Origin: an uncultured Pseudomonadota bacterium
Lineage (GTDB): Bacteria > Pseudomonadota > Gammaproteobacteria > Steroidobacterales > Steroidobacteraceae
Direction of reading: 5' to 3'
NCBI GenBank assembly: GCA_903898785.1
Contig: CAIUGU010000177.1
Location: forward strand, 1 to 40,620
Length of the DNA stretch: 40,620 nt
Below, one piece after another: positions 1-7,723 of the stretch. The translations under genes and the position numbers were made by a program. The stretch's first letter is position 1; every line of letters begins with the position of its first letter. The notes below the pieces were generated by a model. It had not been told where the DNA came from, ran no database searches, and saw nothing but the letters and a program-made list of their open reading frames with translations.

Positions 1-16
1 AATAGTCGTTTAATGG

Positions 17-116
17 GTTGCGCCTCTAATCCTCTGCTGCGTCGTTACGGACCTTGTCAATATTCCCGATATTGCCTGCGGTCCGATGCCTCGCAGCAGA
101 GGATTGGAGACGCAAC
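17..116. repeat. Long nested imperfect palindrome of 100 nt
   Basis: Outer arms 17-41 and 92-116 are reverse complements at 23 of 25 positions. Inside them CGGACC (48-53) pairs with GGTCCG (80-85), and CAATAT (58-63) pairs with ATATTG (69-74) around the loop TCCCG. The whole segment can fold into one long interrupted hairpin, as RNA or as a DNA cruciform. There is no T-run after either arm, so it is not a standard terminator. The integron attC R boxes were not found either. It lies upstream of the usp promoter region. Its function is unknown; it could be a structured RNA, the end of an upstream unit, or a solitary palindromic repeat. Confidence 0.6.
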
Positions 117-168
117 GCGAGCGCGTATAGGTTAGTCAGAGGTTCCTTTGGCCGCATTATAGTCAGAA

Positions 169-176
169 GTACGTAG
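169..176 (+). promoter_or_regulatory. Candidate FixJ-like binding box upstream of usp
   Basis: GTACGTAG at 169-176 matches the GTAMGTAG consensus that I recall for high-affinity FixJ sites of Sinorhizobium. The box ends 95 bp before the usp start codon. A near-identical TTACGTAG lies 92 bp before the CBS-domain gene, and both read on as TACGTAGT. A FixJ-family regulator is encoded at 4411-5046. The link between box and regulator is inference. Confidence 0.4.
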
Positions 177-270
177 TGCCTTGCGGCAAGGCAAGGTGGG
201 CATTCCTGCCGCGCCGTACTACGGTGCCACTCCTCATTACTTCCGACTTCGATCCTGAGGGCCAAGGACC

Positions 271-732
271 ATGTACGAACGAATTCTGGTGCCCGTAGAC
301 GGCAGCGATGCCTCGCATGCGGGCCTGAACGAGGCATTGGCGTTGGCCGCTGAACACCAGAGCCGCCTGCGGCTGGTCCACGTCGTGGACGACCTGATCA
401 CGATGCCGATGTACGAAGGTGCCATCTTTGCCGGCGAGCTGATCGAACAGCTCCGCAAGCAGGGACGCAAGCTGCTCGACGAGTGCCTTGCCCTCTGCAA
501 GAAGAAGGGCATTGCAGCGGAAGCCGTACTGCTCGAACGCGTGGGTGGCCAGGCGGGCGTGCTGGTCATCGAGCAGGCGCAGGAATGGCCGGCCGAACTG
601 ATCGTGATGGGGACGCACGGACGGAAGGGGCTGAAGCGGATCGTGCTGGGCAGCGATGCCGAGTACGTGGTGCGCCACGCCACGGTGCCTGTCCTGCTGG
701 TTCGTGCTCCGCCGGAACTCGGCGGCGCCTGA
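271..732 (+). CDS. Universal stress protein, single UspA domain
   Basis: This 153-residue protein is a single Usp domain, the usual length of the family. It opens with ILVPVDGS, the first beta strand with its Asp. It ends with the nucleotide-binding motif G-2X-G-9X-GS in GTHGRKGLKRIVLGS (residues about 114-128), so it belongs to the ATP-binding class. Such cytoplasmic proteins support survival under starvation, oxygen limitation or oxidative stress. The ATG is preceded by AAGG at 264-267. It is close in sequence to the Usp at 13104-13556. It is monocistronic and faces the cytochrome gene, with a GATCCGC/GCGGATC hairpin between them. A TACGTAGT box upstream suggests control by the FixJ-like regulator in this window. 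Confidence 0.93.
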   Translation: MYERILVPVDGSDASHAGLNEALALAAEHQSRLRLVHVVDDLITMPMYEGAIFAGELIEQLRKQGRKLLDECLALCKKKGIAAEAVLLERVGGQAGVLVIEQAQEWPAELIVMGTHGRKGLKRIVLGSDAEYVVRHATVPVLLVRAPPELGGA

Positions 733-754
733 TCGCGCGCGGGCCGGTCGGGTC

Positions 755-776
755 GATCCGCTAACGGTCGCGGATC
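755..776. terminator. Hairpin between convergent genes
   Basis: GATCCGC (755-761) and GCGGATC (770-776) form a 7-bp stem with an 8-nt loop between the usp stop and the end of the opposing cytochrome gene. The right arm overlaps the first two bases of the cytochrome stop codon. There is no clear T-tract, so termination is plausible but unproven. Confidence 0.35.
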
Positions 777-1497
777 ACTGGGCGCCTGGCGCGAACGGAT
801 TGCCGTCGGGCACCGCGTCGCGCTCGCTCGGCAGGCGCGAGATGTAGTCCGCCACGGCGTCCAGCTGCGTCAGCGAAATCCGTCCCAGCCGCTGCCGCCC
901 TTCGCCATCCATGCCCGTGCGGTGCCCTGTCGCGAGCGCCGCCATCTGCCTTCTGAGATAGCTGTAGTGCTGGCCACGCAGCGCCGGCACATAGGAAGGA
1001 TTGTCCCCCTCACCGAAACGGCCGTGGCAGCCCGCGCAATCGGCCTGGTAGATCCGCGTGCCCTCGGCCACCTGCGTGCCGCTGCCGACACCCGGTCTCG
1101 GGTTGGGCGCGAGCTCCGCCAGCCAGCTCACCACGTCGCGCAGCGACTGCGGGTCCTCGAACTGCCAGCGCCCCATGAGCTGGTGCATTTCGGGCACGGA
1201 GCGATCGTTCTCGAGCACGTCGGCCACCTGCTTCAGCAGGTAATTGGGTCGTTGCCCGGCAAGGGACGGGACAGTGCCTGCCGCGTCGCCGAGCGCAGTC
1301 GCACCATGGCAGTTGGCGCAGTACTGCGAATAGAGCGTGCGGCCGTGGTTCGTGTCGGCACGCAGGCGCAGCACTCGCTCGACGCGATCGGCCACTGCTT
1401 CGGCGGCGTGTGCGGACTGCAGCAGCAACCCGCAGACGAGGGCCGTCGCGACCAGCATTGTGAATCCGACGCTTGGTGCAGTCGTGCGCATGCTCAT
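775..1497 (-). CDS. Dihaem cytochrome c, c4 family
   Basis: This exported electron carrier has two c-type haem domains. CANCH at residues 60-64 and CAGCH at 154-158 each start a class I cytochrome fold, and a signal peptide of about 32 residues ends in AHAAEA. The domain repeat (SLAGQR...YLLKQ and ALRGQH...YLRRQ) and the 240-residue length are typical of periplasmic c4 proteins, which pass electrons to terminal oxidases. I chose the ATG at 1497 because it overlaps the TGA of the upstream hybrid kinase as ATGA, which implies translational coupling. The reading frame continues upstream inside the kinase gene, but without a signal peptide. Coupling to a sensor kinase suggests that sensing and electron flow are linked. 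Confidence 0.9.
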   Translation of the reverse strand: MSMRTTAPSVGFTMLVATALVCGLLLQSAHAAEAVADRVERVLRLRADTNHGRTLYSQYCANCHGATALGDAAGTVPSLAGQRPNYLLKQVADVLENDRSVPEMHQLMGRWQFEDPQSLRDVVSWLAELAPNPRPGVGSGTQVAEGTRIYQADCAGCHGRFGEGDNPSYVPALRGQHYSYLRRQMAALATGHRTGMDGEGRQRLGRISLTQLDAVADYISRLPSERDAVPDGNPFAPGAQ

Positions 1498-3041
1498 CCC
1501 CTTGCGGTCGCTGCCTGTGCTTCGCGGGCCTTGGCGCTCAAGTCGTTGATCGCATGGATCAGGGCCTGTGTATCGACGGGCTTGGGCAGGAAGCGGCACG
1601 CTGGCAGCGTCGTGCCGGAACGCCGCAGCAGTGACGGCAGGTCGCCCGTCAGGATGATGCCCGGAATCTCGACCCCTTGGCGCCGCCGCAAGTCCCTGAT
1701 CAGGTCGAGGCCCGTGTTGTCGGCGTCGAGATGGTAGTCGGTGATGACGACGTCCGTCGGGCGCACCGACGAGAACAGCCGCTCGGCGTCCTCCGACGAG
1801 CCGGCACTCATCACCTCGAAGCCCTCGAACTTGAGGAACAGCTCGGTGGCCACGCGCACGGCGTCGTTGTCTTCCACCAGCACGATACGAGGCCGGTTCT
1901 CGGTCTCCGCCGGGGCCGCGACGATCGTCGGTTCGAGCACCGGGACCACCGTCGTCAGGAACTGCCGCGGAATGCTCACGGTAGCGCGCGTGCCGCCTCC
2001 CGGGCGGGCCGCGATGGCGACGCTGAACTTCAGCAGCTGTGCCACCTCGCGGACGATCGCGAGGCCGAGACCGACGCCCATGCGCTTGGTGCCATGCGTG
2101 TCGACCTGGTAGTACTCGTCGAAGATGCGATCGAGCTTGTCGGCCGGAATGCCGATGCCGGTGTCGTCGACGTTGACCGTCAGCGTGTCCTTGCCGAGCG
2201 AGCAGTTGACCGACACCTGGCCGCGATCCGTGTACTTGAGCGCATTGCCCACCAGGTTCTGCAGCAACTGGTGGAACAGGATGCGGTCGGTCTGCACGAC
2301 GGCCTTGACCGGCACGATGTGCAATTCGAGCCCGCGGGTTTGCGCGAGCGTCTGGAACTCGGCGCGCAGCTCCTCGAGGATCTCCTCGAGATCGACCGGC
2401 ACCAGCTCGGGCGTGATGGCGCCCGCTTCCAGCCGGCTGATGTCGAGCAGCGAGTTCAGCAGCCGGATCATGCTGTCGATGGCCTGCGCCTGCTGCTGCA
2501 GGATGTCGCGCAGCTCGGGGCGCGGCACTTTCATCATGGCGGCGTTGAGCAGGCGGATGGTCTGCAGCGGTTGCCTGAGGTCGTGACTCGCGGTGGCGAG
2601 AAACCGGCTCTTGGCGCGGTTGGCCCGGTCGGCCTCCTCGCGCGCGGCAATCAGCGCCTCGTTGATCCGGCGCCGCTCGGTCATGTCGCGAATGGCAGCG
2701 GCCACGAACAGCTGCGAACCGATGCGGAACGGGGCCAGCCGGATGCCGGCGGGGAATTCGGAGCCGTCGGCGCGGCGCCCGAACAGGTCGGTGATGCGGG
2801 CCCCCATCTCGCGGGCCAGCGGGTTCAGCGCGTAGCTGCTGAAATGGTGGTGGTGGGAACCGCGCAGCCGTTCGGGCAGCAGGATGTCCATCCGCTGGCC
2901 GACCAGGTTGGCGGCCGCATAGCCGAACAGCTGCGTCAGCGTTTCGTTCGCAAAACGGATGCGGCCTTCCCCGTCGACGACCAACAGGGCGTCGGGGGAA
3001 AAGCGCAGCAGGTGCTGGGTAATTTCGCCGAGTTCGTCCAT
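1494..3041 (-). CDS. PAS hybrid sensor histidine kinase with C-terminal receiver
   Basis: This 515-residue protein has no membrane segment, so it is probably a soluble sensor. A PAS domain covers about residues 8-125. A short coiled coil leads to the HisKA domain, with the phospho-acceptor His153 in ASHDLRQPL. The HATPase domain follows, with an N box near QNLVGNA, DDTGIGIP and GVGLGLA. A receiver domain spans about 385-505 with the phosphorylatable Asp435 in VVITDYHLD. There is no DNA-binding output, so the signal probably goes to a separate regulator; the FixJ-like protein at 4411 is the nearest candidate. The PAS domain could bind haem, flavin or a small molecule, and the sequence alone does not say which. 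The gene is co-transcribed with the cytochrome gene downstream (4-bp overlap). Confidence 0.9.
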   Translation of the reverse strand: MDELGEITQHLLRFSPDALLVVDGEGRIRFANETLTQLFGYAAANLVGQRMDILLPERLRGSHHHHFSSYALNPLAREMGARITDLFGRRADGSEFPAGIRLAPFRIGSQLFVAAAIRDMTERRRINEALIAAREEADRANRAKSRFLATASHDLRQPLQTIRLLNAAMMKVPRPELRDILQQQAQAIDSMIRLLNSLLDISRLEAGAITPELVPVDLEEILEELRAEFQTLAQTRGLELHIVPVKAVVQTDRILFHQLLQNLVGNALKYTDRGQVSVNCSLGKDTLTVNVDDTGIGIPADKLDRIFDEYYQVDTHGTKRMGVGLGLAIVREVAQLLKFSVAIAARPGGGTRATVSIPRQFLTTVVPVLEPTIVAAPAETENRPRIVLVEDNDAVRVATELFLKFEGFEVMSAGSSEDAERLFSSVRPTDVVITDYHLDADNTGLDLIRDLRRRQGVEIPGIILTGDLPSLLRRSGTTLPACRFLPKPVDTQALIHAINDLSAKAREAQAATARG

Positions 3042-3131
3042 TCCGTTCCGGCCGGAGTCCTAAGCTGCAACCGGCCGGGAGACTATCACGAGTGCTCCCT
3101 TAGCGAACCTCTGCTCAGGCGCAGAGCGTCC

Positions 3132-3464
3132 TCAGCCGGCGCAGGCCACGCATGTCACCGCATGCGGGACAGCCGCCAACCGGCGGGGATCGATGGCACC
3201 CTGGCAGCGGCTGCAGATGCCGTACAGCCCTTTATCAAGGCGTGCGAGTGCCGCGTCGATCTGGGCCACTTCGACGAGGGCCGCACTGTCGATCTCCCGC
3301 AGGACTTCATCGTTCTGCAGCTGGATCGCCTGGTCCGGGGCATCGGCGACCAGCGGTTCCAACCCGTGGCGGAGGTCGCGCTCGGCACGCCCCTGCCTGA
3401 CCTTCAGTTCCTCGCGGAGGCGCAGGAGGCGATTCCGGACATCATCGATGGCTACAGGTGTCAT
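3132..3464 (-). CDS. DksA/TraR-family zinc-finger protein
   Basis: With the ATG at 3464 the protein has 110 residues: a helical N-terminal region, then a C4 zinc finger made by Cys84/Cys87 (GICSRCQ) and Cys105/Cys108 (CVACAG). The sequence LDKGLYGICSRCQ is the hallmark of the DksA/TraR/YbiI group. These proteins enter the RNA polymerase secondary channel and modulate transcription with ppGpp. It is shorter than DksA (about 150) and longer than TraR (about 73). The frame stays open upstream to 3608, but the family-like sequence starts at this ATG. It lies upstream of the hybrid kinase gene on the same strand, 90 bp away. A role in stress-related transcription is plausible but not shown. Confidence 0.85.
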   Translation of the reverse strand: MTPVAIDDVRNRLLRLREELKVRQGRAERDLRHGLEPLVADAPDQAIQLQNDEVLREIDSAALVEVAQIDAALARLDKGLYGICSRCQGAIDPRRLAAVPHAVTCVACAG

Positions 3465-3628
3465 TTGATTATGGGGTTTCCGTGAGAGGATTTCGCTCAC
3501 CGCCAGTGTACCCACGCGCCACCGACAGGGGTCTAGGGGCCTGACGCAGGCAACTGCGGCTTTTTCTGAGGTCGCTTGGCCTTGCTTTCCGGCACTCTTG
3601 CCCCTCAAGACTCATCGAGGTTTTGAGT

Positions 3629-4414
3629 ATGCTGGACCCGGCAAGCTACAACCGCAAAGGACGGGATTCCTCCCTTTCCCTCATGTCAGACAGCCCTCCT
3701 TCCGCCCAGCTTATCGAGCAATTGCTGAACATTGCCCGCGCGTCCGCCCTTGAGGAAATGGCGAGCGGGATTGCGCACGAACTGAACCAGCCCCTGGGCG
3801 CCATCGCGACCTTCTCGCAGGCCGGGGAGCGCATGCTGTCGCGGCCGGAACCCATGGTGGCCGGGGCCGTGGAGGTACTGCAGCAGATCAACCAGGCCGC
3901 GATGGGGGCGGGAGAAGGCTTGCGCCGCATTCGTCGGCTGTTCAACCAGGATCAGGGCGAGCGCGTGTTGCGTCGGCTATCCGAAGTGCTGGGCGAACTG
4001 GAGCCGGTCCTTGAACTGCTGGCCGGCCGATCAGGCACCCGTCTGGTCGTCACCCAGACGGCGAACCTGCCGCAGGTATCGATCGACCAGCGGCAGATCC
4101 AGCACGTCCTTTTCGTGCTGGTGCAAAATGCCATCGAGGCCAGCCGCTCGAGCGCGAGCCCCTTGGTGCGCATCGAGACCAGTAGCGACGGCTATACTGT
4201 CCAGACGGCCGTCATCGACAATGGTTCCGGGATCCCTGCCGCACTGCGGTCAGAGATCTTCCATCCCTTCTTCACGACGAAGACCGGCGGGACGGGTCTC
4301 GGTCTGGCCTCGAGCCGGACCGTCATCGAGTCCCACCAGGGTACGATCGGTTTTGACGACGCGGCCGGCGGTGGTACAAGATTCTGGTTTAGGCTGCCGG
4401 TAGCAAACGGATGA
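3629..4414 (+). CDS. Short FixL-like sensor histidine kinase
   Basis: This 261-residue kinase contains only the transmitter. The dimerisation/His domain carries SGIAHELNQPLGAI (phospho-acceptor His50 from the chosen start). The ATPase domain carries an N box (VLVQNAIEA), DNGSGIP, the F box FFTTK and GTGLGLA. HELNQPL is the FixL/NtrB-type H box. Unlike FixL it has no PAS or haem domain and no membrane segment, so its input must come from its short N-terminus or from a partner such as the PAS hybrid kinase nearby. GAGG at 3617-3620 favours the ATG at 3629; a TTG at 3623 and an ATG at 3683 are alternatives. Its stop overlaps the start of the response regulator by 4 bp. Confidence 0.9.
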   Translation: MLDPASYNRKGRDSSLSLMSDSPPSAQLIEQLLNIARASALEEMASGIAHELNQPLGAIATFSQAGERMLSRPEPMVAGAVEVLQQINQAAMGAGEGLRRIRRLFNQDQGERVLRRLSEVLGELEPVLELLAGRSGTRLVVTQTANLPQVSIDQRQIQHVLFVLVQNAIEASRSSASPLVRIETSSDGYTVQTAVIDNGSGIPAALRSEIFHPFFTTKTGGTGLGLASSRTVIESHQGTIGFDDAAGGGTRFWFRLPVANG

Positions 4415-5046
4415 ATGACAAGACAGGCACGAACAACAAGAGCCAACCCGTTGTCTACGTCGTCGATGATGACGACAGCATGCGTCGAGCCGTCACGACG
4501 CTGATCAAGACTGTCGGCTACTCGCCCGTCGCCTTCTCCGGGGCGCGCGAGTTCCTTGCGGCGTACGACGAAAACCAGCCTGGCTGCCTGCTGCTCGACG
4601 TGCGCATGTCAGGCATGAGCGGGCTGGAACTCCAGCAGGAACTCGGCAAGGCCGGCTCGATCCTCCCCATCATCTTCATGACCGGCCACGGCGACGTGCC
4701 GATGGCCGTGCAGGCCATGAAGGAAGGCGCGTTCGACTTCCTGCAGAAACCTTTCCGCGACCAGGACCTCATCGACTGCCTGAACCGGGCGCTCAAGATG
4801 GACGCGGAGAACCGTGCATCGCTCGAGAAGCACGCCGACATCAAACATCGCTTCCAGTCGTTGACGCCGCGCGAGGTGGAAGTCATGGAGATGCTGGTCG
4901 ACGGTCGCGCCAACAAGGTCATCGCCATCGACTTGGGGCTGTCCGAGCGCACCGTGGAAATCCACCGCGCCAACGTCATGGAAAAAATGGGCGTCCGCTC
5001 GGTTGCCCACCTCGTCCGCATGAAACTGGCGCTCGGTAATCCCTGA
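4411..5046 (+). CDS. FixJ-family response regulator (receiver plus LuxR-type HTH)
   Basis: This 211-residue transcription regulator has a receiver domain at residues 13-130: acidic pocket DDDD, phospho-acceptor Asp63 in LLLDVRM, Thr91, and Lys113 in LQKPF. A GerE/LuxR-type helix-turn-helix follows at about 150-207 (LTPREVEVMEMLVDG, SERTVEIHRANVMEKM). The pattern and length are those of FixJ, NodW and related regulators that answer low oxygen or redox signals. The start codon overlaps the TGA of the kinase gene (ATGA), so the two form a cognate pair. Likely targets within this window are promoters with the TACGTAGT box (169-176 and 9254-9261). The regulon is inference. Confidence 0.93.
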   Translation: MNDKTGTNNKSQPVVYVVDDDDSMRRAVTTLIKTVGYSPVAFSGAREFLAAYDENQPGCLLLDVRMSGMSGLELQQELGKAGSILPIIFMTGHGDVPMAVQAMKEGAFDFLQKPFRDQDLIDCLNRALKMDAENRASLEKHADIKHRFQSLTPREVEVMEMLVDGRANKVIAIDLGLSERTVEIHRANVMEKMGVRSVAHLVRMKLALGNP

Positions 5047-5060
5047 CCGCGCTTCGGTCA
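5044..5060. terminator. Hairpin built from two convergent stop codons
   Basis: TGACCG (5044-5049) pairs with CGGTCA (5055-5060) around CGCTT. The left arm begins with the TGA of the response regulator. The right arm ends with the complement of the TGA of the acetate kinase fusion. It is symmetric, so it could act on both transcripts, but it lacks a T-tract. Confidence 0.4.
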
Positions 5061-6860
5061 GCGCTTGGTCGCGTGGGCGACGGCGCTGGTCGGCAGCAGC
5101 ACTTCCCCGCTCGCGCCCGGATCGAGGCCGGCTGCATTCGCCTCGTCCACGTCGATGTGCATCTCGAGGCGGAATGCCGTCGACACCCGCACGATCACGT
5201 CGCCAAAGGTCAGGCTGCGGCCATTGCTGTCAACGCGGACTTCGACGCTGTCGTGGTCATTGAGCCTGAGCCGCGCGGCATCGTCGGGATGCATGTGGAT
5301 GTGGCGATGGGCGCAGATCACGCCGTTTTGCAGCGCGACCCGTCCCGCAGGACCCACGATGATGATCCCGGGCGTGTTGGCCGTATCGCCTGACAGCCGC
5401 ACCGGCGCATCGACCCCGAGTACGAACTCGTCGCTGCGCGAGATTTCCACCTGATCCACAGCGCGCGGAGGACCGAGCACCCGCACCTTGTCGAGCTGTC
5501 CACGTGGCCCGATGAGCGTCACGGTCTCCTGCGCCGCGAACTGACCCGGCTGCGACAGCGGCCTTGCCACTTGCAGGGCGTAACCTGCGCCAAAGAGTGC
5601 ATCGATCGTCTTCCGGCTCAGGTGGGCGTGGCGCGCCGAAATGGCCACCGGCAGCGTGAACGTCCGCAACGAGTCAAGCTCGGCTTGCAGCAACCCGGCC
5701 GCGGCCTTTGCCATTGCGGCTTCCTCGTCGGCCCTGACGACCAGCAGCCGCACGCGCGAGCGATCCGTGGCGATGTCGATCACCGGCGTCGTCGCGCTCG
5801 GGCGGGCATCGCGGTTGCGATCCTCGTCGATGACGGCACCGAGGAAATCGAGCCGCTGCGCGATGCGATGGCGGATCAGCGGGCTGTGCTCGCCGATGCC
5901 GCCGGTGAAGGCGATCGCATCGACACCGCCCATGGTTGCCGCGTAGGCGCCGATGTACTTGCGGACGCGGTGGGCAAACACGGCAATGGCGAGGCGGCAC
6001 CCTTCATCACCCTCCGCCGCCCGGCGTTCGATGTCGGCCATGTCCTCGGTGCCCGCCAGTCCCTTGAGTCCCGACGCCTGGTTGAGCAGCCGGCCGAGGC
6101 TCTCGCGGTTGTATTCGCCCGAATCGAGCAGATGCAGCAGTACGCCTGGATCCAGGTCTCCCGCGCGAGTGCCCATGACGAGGCCCTCCAGCGGCGTCAT
6201 GCCCATGCTTGTTTCGACGCTGCGTCCGTATTCGATGGCGGTGACGCTGGCGCCGTTGCCGAGATGACACGAGATCACCCGCTGTGCCACCGGCTGCACC
6301 TGCATGTAGTCGGCAGCGACGGCAGCCACATGCGCGTGACTGATGCCGTGGAAGCCGAAGCGTCGCAATCCCAATCGCTGCGTCAGTTCGACAGGCAGCG
6401 CGTATTCCCTCGACCGGCGGGGCAACGTGGCGTGGAAAGCCGTGTCGAAGACCGCGACCTGGGGCAGGCGTGGAAATGCGAGCCGGGCGGCGGCGACGGC
6501 CGCCAGTGCCTGCGGGTTGTGCAACGGCGCAAGCGTGGCAAGCCGCTGCAGTTTGTCGACTGTCTTGTCGTCAAGCAGCGTGGGTGCGGCAAACTCGGTG
6601 CCGCCGTGGACGACCCGATGCGCCACGGCCTGCAAGGCACTCGCCGCGCCATGGTCGCGGACAGCCGCCAACACCCGCGCGAGCGCAGCATCCGGCGAGG
6701 TCGCGGGGCTCAGCCCTTCGCAGCGGTCGCCAATGCGCAGCTCGCAGCCGGCCTTGCCGAGGTTCAGCACGCGAACGTCGAGCAGGCGTCGCTGCCTGTC
6801 CGTATCGATGAGGGCAGCCTTGATCGAAGAACTGCCGCAATTGAGCGCGAGGACATCCAT
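5058..6860 (-). CDS. Fused acetate kinase and PduL-type phosphotransacylase
   Basis: This 600-residue fusion joins two consecutive enzymes. Residues 1-395 are a complete acetate kinase: NCGSSS (Asn7), HRVVHGG (Arg82), APLHNP, VFDTAFH (Asp139), GFHGISH (His171), HLGNGAS, GTRAGD (Arg232) and GGIGEHS (Glu324). Residues about 402-590 are a PduL phosphotransacylase: SARHAHLS (His411, His413), PGQFAAQETV, a HRHIHMH cluster (His518-His524) and EMHID (His568), which provide the metal-binding histidines of that family. Together they would convert acyl-CoA and phosphate through acyl phosphate to acetate (or propionate) and ATP, or run in reverse. There is no shell-targeting peptide at the N-terminus of the PduL part, so it is a cytosolic form. 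It is divergent from a cytochrome c gene pair and convergent with fixJ. Confidence 0.93.
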   Translation of the reverse strand: MDVLALNCGSSSIKAALIDTDRQRRLLDVRVLNLGKAGCELRIGDRCEGLSPATSPDAALARVLAAVRDHGAASALQAVAHRVVHGGTEFAAPTLLDDKTVDKLQRLATLAPLHNPQALAAVAAARLAFPRLPQVAVFDTAFHATLPRRSREYALPVELTQRLGLRRFGFHGISHAHVAAVAADYMQVQPVAQRVISCHLGNGASVTAIEYGRSVETSMGMTPLEGLVMGTRAGDLDPGVLLHLLDSGEYNRESLGRLLNQASGLKGLAGTEDMADIERRAAEGDEGCRLAIAVFAHRVRKYIGAYAATMGGVDAIAFTGGIGEHSPLIRHRIAQRLDFLGAVIDEDRNRDARPSATTPVIDIATDRSRVRLLVVRADEEAAMAKAAAGLLQAELDSLRTFTLPVAISARHAHLSRKTIDALFGAGYALQVARPLSQPGQFAAQETVTLIGPRGQLDKVRVLGPPRAVDQVEISRSDEFVLGVDAPVRLSGDTANTPGIIIVGPAGRVALQNGVICAHRHIHMHPDDAARLRLNDHDSVEVRVDSNGRSLTFGDVIVRVSTAFRLEMHIDVDEANAAGLDPGASGEVLLPTSAVAHATKR

Positions 6861-6971
6861 CGGCTAACCTTGGCAGCAGGCTGTTGTTGCCGCAAGGGGC
6901 TGCGCCAACTGCGTATTACGCGGTACAGTCCGTGCAGCGATGCTGGCGTCATGGAACGAGGATTCTCCACG

Positions 6972-7709
6972 ATGGTTGCTGTCATCCCGTCCGCCGCACC
7001 TGAACGGCTGCGCCTGCTGGTCCGGCGCCGTCGCTGGCGCGCGCTTTGGCCTGCCGCCGCAGCCCTCCTCCTGTGCCTGCCGCTGTCGGTGACGGCAGCC
7101 GAGCGCGCCAAGGAGCTCCTTGCGAAGGCGCTGTCGCTCTCCGCCAACGCGAACGCGGGAGGACAGGCCTATGCGAAGAACTGTGCCGGCTGCCACGGCG
7201 ACAAGGCCTGGGGCGTTGGCGACTCCTCGATCCCGGCCCTGGCCGGACAGCGCGAGCGCTACCTGCTGACGCAGCTGATCGATTTCGCCGAACTCAACCG
7301 GGATGCCGTCGAGATGCACCGCGCGAATGCGAGCTTAGGGGTCGCGCCCGAGCAGCAATGGCGCAACATCGCCGCTTACCTCGCCAGGCTGCCGATCAAC
7401 CCGCGGCCGCAGAGAGGGGACGGCAAGGGACTCGACAACGGGTCCGGCATCTACCGCGACAGTTGTGCGTCATGCCATCGAGAGGACGGCCTGGGCGACG
7501 ACAGCGTAGGTGTGCCGGTGCTTGCAGGACAGCACTATTCGTACCTGCTCATGCAGATCCGCGGCATGGCCTCGGGTCACCGCTTCACCAATGTCGACTT
7601 CGACCTCGCGCTGATGCTGGACAACATGTCTGCAGCCGACATGGCCGGCGTCGCGGACTACATCTCGCGCCTTGGCGCCCGGCCGACGACGGCCCGCGTC
7701 TTACCCTAG
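6972..7709 (+). CDS. Dihaem cytochrome c, c4 family
   Basis: The protein has 245 residues. A basic N-terminus and hydrophobic stretch (residues about 24-42, ending VTAAE) form the signal or anchor. CAGCH at 71-75 and CASCH at 165-169 bind two haems. It parallels the cytochrome at 775-1497 in the paired repeats (ALAGQR...YLLTQ, VLAGQH...YLLMQ) and in the linker NPRP, so the two are paralogues. The role is periplasmic electron transfer. ATG 6972 is preferred for the ACGAGG at 6956-6961; an in-frame ATG at 6951 would add seven residues. A monohaem cytochrome gene follows after 14 bp on the same strand. The 111 bp to the divergent acetate kinase fusion probably hold both promoters. Confidence 0.9.
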   Translation: MVAVIPSAAPERLRLLVRRRRWRALWPAAAALLLCLPLSVTAAERAKELLAKALSLSANANAGGQAYAKNCAGCHGDKAWGVGDSSIPALAGQRERYLLTQLIDFAELNRDAVEMHRANASLGVAPEQQWRNIAAYLARLPINPRPQRGDGKGLDNGSGIYRDSCASCHREDGLGDDSVGVPVLAGQHYSYLLMQIRGMASGHRFTNVDFDLALMLDNMSAADMAGVADYISRLGARPTTARVLP

Positions 7710-7723
7710 GAGTCCTGAGGACC

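Noticed and set aside
17-116. Integron attC site
   Set aside because: The palindrome lacks the GTTRRRY and RYYYAAC boxes at its ends, and no integrase or gene cassettes are nearby.
1677-3485. Long plus-strand open frame opposite the hybrid kinase
   Set aside because: The kinase on the minus strand has all catalytic motifs. The antisense frame has none and spans two real genes.
6916-6923. Third FixJ-like box (TTACGCGG) between the acetate kinase fusion and cytochrome genes
   Set aside because: It matches only 6 of 8 positions of TTACGTAG and lies about 50 bp from both starts, unlike the 92-95 bp spacing of the two better boxes.
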